DNA from: CALAMD01 sp035301025
GTDB taxonomy: Bacteria > Bacillota > Bacilli > Bacillales > Amphibacillaceae
DNA length: 16,470 nucleotides
Direction of reading: 5' to 3'
NCBI GenBank assembly: GCA_035301025.1
Contig: DATGUV010000160.1
Coordinates: 1-16,470 of the forward strand
Part shown: positions 6,893 through 13,322 of the stretch, one piece after another
How positions within the stretch are numbered: position 1 is the first letter of the stretch
Layout: each line of letters begins with the position of its first letter
Position numbers and translations under genes: made by a program
Notes under the pieces: model-generated
What the model saw: only the letters and a program-made list of their open reading frames with translations
Databases searched by the model: none
What the model was told of the DNA's origin: nothing

Positions 6893-7636
6893 ATGACGAT
6901 TCACATTCAAGAAACAGATTTATTTATACCAGTGGAAAAATATTTTTTGAAAAAGGGTTACGAGGTTCACGGAGAGGTGAATGATTGTGATGTCGTTGCT
7001 ATAAAAAAAGAAGAAATGATTATTATAGAACTAAAGAAAACTCTCCGCTTAGATGTGGTTATTCAGGCAACGAAACGACAAAAACTTACTGAAGATGTAT
7101 ATATTGCTATCGTTGCACCGAAAATATCGATTCATGCACGGAAAAATAGAGATCTAAAACATATGCTTCGAAGGCTGGAAATAGGTATACTTACGGTGGA
7201 TTTTACAAAAGATGAGCCATTGATTGAAGAAGTACTATCTCCAACGCCGTTTAATCGTAAAAAAAGTATGCGTCAAAGTGAAAAAAGGAAACATAAACTC
7301 CTCCAAGAAATCGCAGGCAGACATAAAAATATGAATGTTGGTGGTAGTCACCAAAAGGAAATCATGACCGCTTATAAGGAAATGAGTATATACATTGCAT
7401 ATGTACTCCACACATATGGGCCACTTTCAGCGAAACAATTGCGTGCTTTTGGAACAAATGAGCGAACATACAATATTTTATATAACAACTATTATGGCTG
7501 GTTTAGCCGTGTAAGTAGGGGAGTGTATGAGCTAACTTCTTTAGGAAAAAAGGAATATCAACAGTATGAACAAGTTGTACGCTATTACGCCTCCTGCGAT
7601 GATAAAATGAATGAAGAAAGCTATGTCCGCAAGTAA
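6893..7636 (+). CDS. DUF2161 protein, putative PD-(D/E)XK-type nuclease with C-terminal winged helix
   Basis: A 247-residue protein. Residues 1-115 look like a restriction-endonuclease-like fold: Asp33 (DCDVVAI), then Glu46-Leu-Lys48 (IIIELKKT), then a glutamine in VIQATKRQ, matching the D-(10-20)-ExK pattern with a following Gln. A basic linker (about 120-150) leads to a C-terminal part (about 160-220) that reads as a winged-helix DNA-binding domain ending in YELTSLGKKEY. This matches the DUF2161 family, for which a PD-(D/E)XK role is predicted; I know of no proven biological role. The ATG at 6893 has AGGA 9 nt upstream; an ATG at 6884 (three codons longer) is possible but poorly spaced. It is divergent from the S-box gene and has no neighbour typical of a restriction or toxin system. 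Confidence 0.75.
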   Translation: MTIHIQETDLFIPVEKYFLKKGYEVHGEVNDCDVVAIKKEEMIIIELKKTLRLDVVIQATKRQKLTEDVYIAIVAPKISIHARKNRDLKHMLRRLEIGILTVDFTKDEPLIEEVLSPTPFNRKKSMRQSEKRKHKLLQEIAGRHKNMNVGGSHQKEIMTAYKEMSIYIAYVLHTYGPLSAKQLRAFGTNERTYNILYNNYYGWFSRVSRGVYELTSLGKKEYQQYEQVVRYYASCDDKMNEESYVRK

Positions 7637-7658
7637 GGTAAATATAGCTTTCTTCATT
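7610..7658 (+). repeat. Perfect 15-bp inverted repeat across the end of the DUF2161 gene
   Basis: AATGAAGAAAGCTAT (7610-7624) and ATAGCTTTCTTCATT (7644-7658) are exact reverse complements, with a 19-nt loop that contains the stop codon of the DUF2161 gene. An A run follows on the plus strand instead of a T run, so it is not a standard terminator for this gene. It could cap and protect the mRNA 3' end or act as an imperfect terminator. Confidence 0.8.
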
Positions 7659-7681
7659 AAAAAATATAATCATGTATGAAC

Positions 7682-7747
7682 GGGCAGTTTATCCTCTGAT
7701 TCTGTTCGGGCCTACAGGAGGTGGGTCACAAAGGATAAAAACAGCCC
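7682..7747. repeat. Imperfect inverted repeat enclosing repeat copy 1
   Basis: GGGCAGTTTATCCT (7682-7695) pairs with AGGATAAAAACAGCCC (7732-7747) over 13 bp with one mismatch and a 2-nt bulge. The interior holds the first copy of the 24-bp repeat (7712-7735). No T run follows on either strand. Confidence 0.6.
7712..7735 (+). repeat. 24-bp dispersed repeat, copy 1
   Basis: This stretch begins CTACAGGAGGTGGG and ends CACAAAGGA. It matches 9458-9481 at 22 of 24 positions in the same orientation. An 11-bp match, TTTTATTAGAT, lies 23 nt after this copy (7759-7769) and just before the other copy (9446-9456). The pair brackets the methionine gamma-lyase gene. Confidence 0.7.
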
Positions 7748-7840
7748 ACTGAATGAAGTTTTATTAGATGTGAGTGAATTTTATAATTACCCTAATCAAT
7801 TATCTCACTACATGTTGGAGTGAGCTGGCAATAAAGTACG

Positions 7841-7880
7841 TATTATGAAATTCTCTAGATGTCCATTTCATAATATTTTT
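7841..7880 (+). terminator. AT-rich intrinsic terminator or attenuator upstream of the gamma-lyase
   Basis: TATTATGAAAT (7841-7851) and ATTTCATAATA (7865-7875) form a perfect 11-bp stem with a 13-nt loop, directly followed by TTTTT. The stem is AT-only apart from one pair. It may end transcripts from the DUF2161 gene or act as an attenuator for the gamma-lyase; no riboswitch or T-box motif was recognised ahead of it. A smaller hairpin (CTCACT 7804-7809 with AGTGAG 7819-7824) lies just before it. Confidence 0.6.
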
Positions 7881-7891
7881 ACACGTGGAGA

Positions 7892-8053
7892 ATGTCTTTT
7901 CACCTTTCAAACAGCTCAGAAATCATTTATGATAGAGGAGGAAGGTCAATACTCGCAAACTTAATTCGGGAAAATCATGTGAATCTAGTTTGTAGCCTGT
8001 CTTGGATGTCCTGTTTTGAAGGTCACTTATGTGAAATTGAACCATATGTTTAA
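7892..8053 (+). CDS. Possible small ORF of 53 codons before the gamma-lyase gene
   Basis: An ATG at 7892 opens a frame of 53 codons that ends 17 nt before the gamma-lyase start. The peptide starts MSFHLSNSSE and ends EIEPYV, with three cysteines (34, 41, 47) in its second half. GGAG upstream is only 1 nt from the ATG, which is poor spacing, and I recognise no homologue. It may well be a chance open frame. A leader peptide or a gene remnant is the alternative. Confidence 0.15.
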   Translation: MSFHLSNSSEIIYDRGGRSILANLIRENHVNLVCSLSWMSCFEGHLCEIEPYV

Positions 8054-8070
8054 CAATAGGAGGATGAACC

Positions 8071-9255
8071 ATGGGAAAGAAAAAAATGCGTTTTGAAACA
8101 TCCGTTATTCATGAAGGTTATGACACAAAAGATATGTTAGGGAGTTTAACACCACCGCTATTTCAAACATCTACGTACACGTTTGATACTGCTGAACAAG
8201 GAGAAAGGCGTTTTGCAGGAGAGGAAGAAGGATATGTTTATTCAAGACTAAAAAATCCTACCGTTGCCGTTCTAGAAGAACGAATTGCTGCACTTGAAAA
8301 TGGCGAAAGAGGACTTGCTTTTGGCTCGGGAATGGCTGCGATCTCAGCTGTGCTCATTGCCCTTACGAAAGCAAATGATCATATTTTATGTTCGGTTGGA
8401 TTGTATGGATGCACCTTTGGGCTTTTGCAAATGATGGAAGAGAAATACAATATTACCCATGACTTATCAGCTTTAGAATCTGAAGAAGTTGTCCGTGCAA
8501 GTATTCGCCTAGAAACAGCACTAATTTATATTGAAACACCGATAAATCCAACGATGAAGCTTATTGACTTGGAAATGGTAGCTCGCGTTGCAAAAGAACA
8601 TAACATTCCAGTTGTCGTTGATAATACATTTTTATCCCCGTATTTACAACGTCCATTAGACTTAGGGTGTGACGTTGTCGTGCATAGTGCAACGAAATAT
8701 ATTGGGGGGCATGGCGATGTTGTAGCAGGCCTTGTCGTTGGTACCCATGCGTTTTTAGATGACGTGGCGGCGACGACTCAAAAAGATATTGGTGGAATTA
8801 TTGGACCTTTTGATGCATGGCTCTTACTTCGCGGATTAAAAACTTTACCACTTCGAATGGACGGGCATTGTGACAATGCGGAAAAAATATTTGAGAAATT
8901 ACGCAATCATCCAAAAGTGAAACATATATATTTTCCAAAAAACAAAGAACACGAAGATTACGCTATCTATCAAAAGCAAATGACTGGAGCAGGAGGAATG
9001 ATTTCCTTTGAAATAGATGGAAATAAAGAAGATGCTCAACACGTATTAAACCAACTAGAATTTATAAAGCTCGCTGTCAGTTTAGGAGATGCAGAAACAC
9101 TCATCCAACACCCAGCAACGATGACACACGCTGTTGTGCCAAAAGAAGAGCGCTTAAAAATGGGCATTTCAGACGAACTCATTCGGCTTTCCGTTGGCTT
9201 AGAAGCATGGGAAGATGTGTGGGAAGATATCGAACAGGCTTTAAATTCATTATAA
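8071..9255 (+). CDS. mgl: Methionine gamma-lyase (PLP-dependent)
   Basis: A Cys/Met-family PLP enzyme of 394 residues that should convert methionine to methanethiol, 2-oxobutyrate and ammonia (EC 4.4.1.11) in the cytoplasm. Visible motifs: GYVYSRLKNPT (Tyr57, Arg59), FGSGMAA (84-90), SATK with the PLP lysine Lys209, and SVGLYGCTFG with Cys114, the cysteine that marks gamma-lyases specific for methionine. Lys238-Asp239 in TTQKDIGG matches the Lys-Asp pair near the active site of known methionine gamma-lyases. These points favour lyase over cystathionine gamma-synthase or MetY, though activity on homocysteine or cystathionine cannot be excluded. ATG 8071 follows AGGAGGA by 6 nt. No S-box precedes it, unlike the sulfhydrylase nearby. 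Confidence 0.85.
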   Translation: MGKKKMRFETSVIHEGYDTKDMLGSLTPPLFQTSTYTFDTAEQGERRFAGEEEGYVYSRLKNPTVAVLEERIAALENGERGLAFGSGMAAISAVLIALTKANDHILCSVGLYGCTFGLLQMMEEKYNITHDLSALESEEVVRASIRLETALIYIETPINPTMKLIDLEMVARVAKEHNIPVVVDNTFLSPYLQRPLDLGCDVVVHSATKYIGGHGDVVAGLVVGTHAFLDDVAATTQKDIGGIIGPFDAWLLLRGLKTLPLRMDGHCDNAEKIFEKLRNHPKVKHIYFPKNKEHEDYAIYQKQMTGAGGMISFEIDGNKEDAQHVLNQLEFIKLAVSLGDAETLIQHPATMTHAVVPKEERLKMGISDELIRLSVGLEAWEDVWEDIEQALNSL

Positions 9256-9365
9256 AAATACTGGGACAAAAGGTTCGCTCCAACAAGATTACGAACATTT
9301 AAGGGAACAATTTTATCCGATACGGGAATATTCATTTTGAAGCGTATACTTTATCACACACAAAC

Positions 9366-9432
9366 GAGCAGTGTTACCCCCACCTCAATTTTCCGAAGAA
9401 GACGAAGGGAATACGTGGGAGATACACTGCTC
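9366..9432. terminator. Long stem-loop between convergent genes, probable terminator or repeat
   Basis: GAGCAGTGT (9366-9374) pairs perfectly with ACACTGCTC (9424-9432). Inside, CCCAC (9379-9383) pairs with GTGGG (9415-9419), and the 31-nt apical part may pair further. It sits between the gamma-lyase and the betaine transporter genes, where a shared terminator is expected, but T runs on both sides are weak. The rest of 9256-9502 holds no gene; it contains repeat copy 2. Confidence 0.45.
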
Positions 9433-9457
9433 TTAATATGATTGATTTTATTAGATT

Positions 9458-9481
9458 CTACAGGACGTAGGTCACAAAGGA
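9458..9481 (+). repeat. 24-bp dispersed repeat, copy 2
   Basis: This stretch begins CTACAGGACGTAGG and ends CACAAAGGA, and matches copy 1 at 22 of 24 positions. CTAC and GTAG inside it can pair. In copy 1 the change to GTGG keeps that pairing through a G-U. An AAAGGA (9476-9481) and TCCTTT (9506-9511) pair also reaches into the last codons of the transporter gene. Confidence 0.7.
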
Positions 9482-9502
9482 GTTGTCATAGACGAGCCGA
9501 AC

Positions 9503-11017
9503 TTATCCTTTGTTCCTTCTAGATGGTGCATTAAATTGCAACTCTCTTTTCTCTTCCATTAATGAACGATACAAGGATACCATCATTAATATAATAATGA
9601 GAGAGAAGGGGAAGGCTGCAATAATTAATATGTTTTGTAAGGCGTCTAATCCTCCGCTGTACAGCAAAATAATAGCTACAGCAGATTGTGCCACACCCCA
9701 CGTGATTTTCACCTGGTTTGGTGGTGTCAGTGATCCGTTTGTCGTCTGCATACCGAGCACAAACGTCGCTGAGTCAGCAGACGTAATAAAGAATGTCACA
9801 ATAAGTGCTAACGCAATAATAGATAAAATGGTCGCCCAAGGAAATTGACTAAACACTGCAAACAGCACTTCTTCTGTTTCAAGTGCCCCAAGGTCTAACA
9901 TCCCCTTTTTCTGTACTTCGATAGCAGATGTGCCAAATACAGTGAACCATAAGAATCCAATCACTGCTGGTACGAGCGTTACTCCGACTAAAAATTCGCG
10001 AATCGTTCTCCCTTTTGAAATCCGTGCAATAAAAATACCGACGAAAGGAGACCAAGCAATCCACCAAGCCCAGTAAAATACAGTCCAGTCATTGATCCAT
10101 TCACGCCCACCTGAATTTAGAGGTGCACTGCGAAAACTCATTCGTACAATATCTGTTACATATTGACCAAATGAATCAGTGAATAAATTGAGCATTAAAA
10201 TCGTCGGTCCAAGAACAAACACTAAACCAAATAATACAACTGCAAGAACTAAGTTTGTATTACTTAAGTATTTAATTCCTTTCCCAATTCCAGACCAAGC
10301 GGAAATGATGAACAGAACCGTGACGATAATGACAATGATTAACTGGATTGGAAATGAGATGGATATGCCAAATAAATAAGAGAGACCCCCATTAATTTGT
10401 TTCGCCCCAAATCCTAGAGTTGTTGCAACTCCAATAACGGTCGCAGTCACTGCTAAAATATCAATAATATTCCCAAGCAGTCCGTCCATTTTGTTTCCGA
10501 AAATGGGCTTCAATGTAGACGAAATCAATCCTGGAGAACCTTTTCTGAATTGGAAATACGCTAATCCCAATCCAACGACTGCATAAATCGCCCATGCGTG
10601 AATTCCCCAATGGAAAAATGTATATTTTAGAGCCTCTTTATATGCTTCAGGAGTCTCTCCATCGGCGATTGGTGGGGTAATATAATGAGATAAAGGCTCA
10701 GCAGCACCCCAAAATACAAGCCCAATTCCCATACCTGCACTAAACAGCATTGCAAACCATGTTGCAGTTGAATATTCAGGTCGATCATCTGGTTTTCCAA
10801 GACGAATTGAACCTGTTGAGTTGAAAATAAAGAATCCGCAAAAAATAACAATCGCAGCTACTAGAATTAAATAATACCAACTAAAATAATCGGTAATAAA
10901 TGTTTGCAATTGCTGCGTAGCATTTTCAAATGCTTGCGGAGAAAATGTACCAAAGAGCACCATGACTAAAATGATTGCTACCGATATCCAAAAAACATTT
11001 GTAATTTTTTTCATCAT
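9503..11017 (-). CDS. opuD: Glycine betaine transporter, BCCT family (OpuD type)
   Basis: A 504-residue membrane protein with about 12 hydrophobic segments that imports betaine with sodium for osmoprotection. The family signatures are clear: GMGIGLVFWGAAEP (95-108), and the aromatic box WTVFYWAWWIAWSPFVG (311-327) followed by FIARISKGRTIREF. Overall it resembles B. subtilis OpuD more than the choline carriers. The short C-terminal tail, rich in Arg and Lys, lacks the long regulatory extension of BetP. Two adjacent ATG codons (11017 and 11014) are possible starts; AAAGGA lies 4 or 7 nt upstream, and the second fits spacing slightly better. It is monocistronic and convergent with the gamma-lyase gene. 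No clear promoter was found in 11018-11277. Confidence 0.93.
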   Translation of the reverse strand: MMKKITNVFWISVAIILVMVLFGTFSPQAFENATQQLQTFITDYFSWYYLILVAAIVIFCGFFIFNSTGSIRLGKPDDRPEYSTATWFAMLFSAGMGIGLVFWGAAEPLSHYITPPIADGETPEAYKEALKYTFFHWGIHAWAIYAVVGLGLAYFQFRKGSPGLISSTLKPIFGNKMDGLLGNIIDILAVTATVIGVATTLGFGAKQINGGLSYLFGISISFPIQLIIVIIVTVLFIISAWSGIGKGIKYLSNTNLVLAVVLFGLVFVLGPTILMLNLFTDSFGQYVTDIVRMSFRSAPLNSGGREWINDWTVFYWAWWIAWSPFVGIFIARISKGRTIREFLVGVTLVPAVIGFLWFTVFGTSAIEVQKKGMLDLGALETEEVLFAVFSQFPWATILSIIALALIVTFFITSADSATFVLGMQTTNGSLTPPNQVKITWGVAQSAVAIILLYSGGLDALQNILIIAAFPFSLIIILMMVSLYRSLMEEKRELQFNAPSRRNKG

Positions 11018-11277
11018 CGAATCCTTTCATAAATAGCTTGTGTAATATATGTGTGCAAGAACTACTTGCTATTCTTCCCAAAAAAGGCCCAATTATAGAG
11101 TTTGAAGATTTTACTCATAAATGTCAAAGAATGGAATAAAGGATTCAAACGCTAACAAAGCTAAAATAGATGCCCTATGTCATCGTGATTAGTTTAACGT
11201 AAAAGTACTAGCAGTATCTCTTTGTATATGCAATTTAGTCGTAAAATGAGAAAAAACTACATTTTTATATCTAAAAA

Positions 11278-11310
11278 TAATAAAAACCCCTTCAACATGT
11301 GAAGGGGTTT
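11278..11310 (-). terminator. Intrinsic terminator of the oligopeptide-binding protein gene
   Basis: AAACCCCTTCA and TGAAGGGGTTT (11284-11294 and 11300-11310) form an 11-bp perfect stem with a 5-nt loop. The minus strand continues into TTTTTATTATTTT, a typical T tract. It starts about 7 nt past the stop codon. Confidence 0.93.
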
Positions 11311-11317
11311 GATCGAA

Positions 11318-12961
11318 CTACTCTTTATCTGCGTACTTTAATTCAATACTTCCAACAGGCGGTCGTACAATGTTCTTCACATTTTCCTTTTGCAATGCGG
11401 CACCACTATAGAAATACAATGGCAATAACGGTGCTTCATCAATTAAAATACGCTCTGCTTCTAGCAACATATCCCATCTTTTTTCAGAATCAGCTTCTTT
11501 ACGTGCATCGTCTAACAATTTATCATATTCTTCATTGGACCATCCTGTACGGTTCATCACCGTATTGCTTGTCGTAAAGTTCTCTAACGCATTGATTGGA
11601 TCTGCGTAGTCATGACCAAAGGTTGAGCGAGAGAACTGTAACTTTAAATCTGCTTGATCATCACGAAATACGTTCCACTCTGAGTTTTGCAAGGTTACTT
11701 CTACATCTATATTTTCTTTTAATTGATCTTGAATGGTTTCAGCAACGTCTTTTAACACGTCGTCTGTATTAAAAGAAAGCTCTACAGCTGGCAATTCATC
11801 CCAGCCTTCTTCTTCCATCCCTTCCTGAAGTAACTTTTTCGCTTCCTCAGGATTAAATTCAATTAAATCTCCTTGAGCATCTCGGAAATCTTCACCATCT
11901 GGCCCTGGAAATCCATAAGAAACAAATCCACGTGCTACTTTATTACCTGTTTTTACAACATAGTCAACAATCTCTTCAGGATCAAGAGCTAATGTAAATG
12001 CTTGGCGGATTTTTTTATTTGTGAACGGTTCTTTCGTTACGTTAAATCGATAAAATTGTGTTCCAGCTTCATCAAACACAATAGCTTCTGGGTCATCTAA
12101 TAATTCTTCAGCCATTTCGGTAGGAATAGATGCAATGTCTAATTCACCTGTTTGATACATTTGATATTCAGTATTATCACTGTTTACCATTGCCCATTCT
12201 ATCCGGTCAAGGGCAACGTTATCAGCATCCCAATAATCTTCGTTTTTCACCATACTAATATCTTCATCATGGTTCCAACTTTCCATTTTAAATGGACCGT
12301 TTCCTACAAACGTGTCTGCTTCTGCATACCATTGTTCATTTTCAGAAGCGACTGCCTCGTTTACTGGGAAAAATGTTGGCAATGTAATTAATCCTAAAAA
12401 GGAATCTAGTGGATAGACAAGGTTTACTTCAAGGGTTTTATCATCTAATGCTTTTATACCTACATCTTCAGCGTCTATTTCACCTGCGTTATATTCTTCT
12501 CCACCTTCAATATAGTTTGTTCCAAGGAAAGCAGAGTAAGATGCTGTCTCAGGATCTAGCATATGTAACCAACCGTAAACAAAGTCATCTGCTGTTACCG
12601 GATCACCATTGGTCCATGTAGTATCTCTAAGGGTAAAAGTGTAGGTAAGGCCGTCATCAGATACTTCATAGGATTCAGCTATCGCCTCTTGAGGTTCAAA
12701 GTTCTCATCTAACCGCATCAGACCTTCCATAATCTGGTTCAGTGGATCCCAAGAAACCGAATCAAATCCCATGGAAGGATCAAAAGAAGTAGGTTCTTGG
12801 TCATTGTTAATATACAATGTCTTCTCTCCTGTTTCTTGAGTATCTGTATCTCCACCATCTTTTTCTTGCGACTTATCTGTTCCTGCGTCTTCATTCGCTG
12901 TACAAGCTACGAGCACTAAAGCAAATAATGTGGTAACAAGTACGAACAACCACTTTTTCAT
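11318..12961 (-). CDS. oppA: Oligopeptide-binding lipoprotein (OppA family, SBP family 5)
   Basis: Extracellular substrate-binding lipoprotein of a peptide ABC importer, 547 residues, normal for the family. The signal peptide (MKKWLFVLVT and on) ends in the lipobox LVAC with Cys20 as the lipidated residue. A flexible linker rich in Asp, Glu, Gly and Thr follows (21-50). The family 5 core begins with KTLYINNDQEPTSFDPSMG and has the usual LTYTFTLRDTTWTNGDPVTADDFVYGW pattern, given here only as family likeness, and ends PLLPLYFYSG. The ATG at 12961 was chosen because GAGGAGGA lies 6 nt upstream; a TTG two codons earlier touches that site. No opp permease or ATPase gene is adjacent, so it must use a transporter encoded elsewhere. 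Peptide preference is unknown. Confidence 0.92.
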   Translation of the reverse strand: MKKWLFVLVTTLFALVLVACTANEDAGTDKSQEKDGGDTDTQETGEKTLYINNDQEPTSFDPSMGFDSVSWDPLNQIMEGLMRLDENFEPQEAIAESYEVSDDGLTYTFTLRDTTWTNGDPVTADDFVYGWLHMLDPETASYSAFLGTNYIEGGEEYNAGEIDAEDVGIKALDDKTLEVNLVYPLDSFLGLITLPTFFPVNEAVASENEQWYAEADTFVGNGPFKMESWNHDEDISMVKNEDYWDADNVALDRIEWAMVNSDNTEYQMYQTGELDIASIPTEMAEELLDDPEAIVFDEAGTQFYRFNVTKEPFTNKKIRQAFTLALDPEEIVDYVVKTGNKVARGFVSYGFPGPDGEDFRDAQGDLIEFNPEEAKKLLQEGMEEEGWDELPAVELSFNTDDVLKDVAETIQDQLKENIDVEVTLQNSEWNVFRDDQADLKLQFSRSTFGHDYADPINALENFTTSNTVMNRTGWSNEEYDKLLDDARKEADSEKRWDMLLEAERILIDEAPLLPLYFYSGAALQKENVKNIVRPPVGSIELKYADKE

Positions 12962-12982
12962 ATACAATCCTCCTCATATTTT

Positions 12983-13012
12983 CCTTTGACTCGGACATTC
13001 TAATGTCAAAGG
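12983..13012 (-). promoter_or_regulatory. Overlapping inverted repeats just upstream of the oppA ribosome site
   Basis: CCTTTGAC (12983-12990) and GTCAAAGG (13005-13012) form an 8-bp inverted repeat. A second one, GACATT/AATGTC (12994-12999 and 13002-13007), shares the bases 13005-13007, so the two hairpins cannot form together. The element ends 8 nt before the ribosome site and may be an operator or an RNA switch. The remaining gap to cls (13013-13322) holds no gene. Confidence 0.4.
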
Positions 13013-13242
13013 TGAATCATAAACACATAGTGCTACGTGAAAAGGTCTTTCATATACAATCGTATTTTTTAAAACCCTCCTATAAATTATTTGTAACACT
13101 AGTTACGTCATTTTAAACCATATTATGAGGATATTGCAACCGTTTTCATTCTATTTCTTCCATTTAAAAAAATGTTTATGTTGAAAAAACTTACGTGATT
13201 GTAACAAATGAAGCGGTCAAATACCTATCCATTCACATCCAG

Positions 13243-13280
13243 TTCACTATATATGTTGGAATATGTTAGAATATGGATAT
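13243..13280 (+). promoter_or_regulatory. Possible cls promoter with 10-bp tandem repeats
   Basis: TGTTAGAAT (13264-13272) fits an extended -10 box (TGn then TAGAAT), with a poor -35 (TTCACT) 18 nt upstream. It lies within two near-identical 10-mers, ATATGTTGGA and ATATGTTAGA (13251-13270), then ATATGGATAT, at one-helix-turn spacing, about 50 nt before the cls start. Confidence 0.35.
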
Positions 13281-13322
13281 GTGTTGTGCGCATAAGTGTT
13301 CGCAATAGAGGAGTGATGTGTA

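Noticed and set aside
8051..8070. S-box or T-box control of the gamma-lyase
   Set aside because: None of the conserved S-box segments and no T-box sequence (AGGGTGG type) were found in 7637-8070.
11092..11127. TTGACA and TATAAT on the minus strand upstream of opuD
   Set aside because: Both boxes are good, but the gap is 24 nt, too long for sigma-A.
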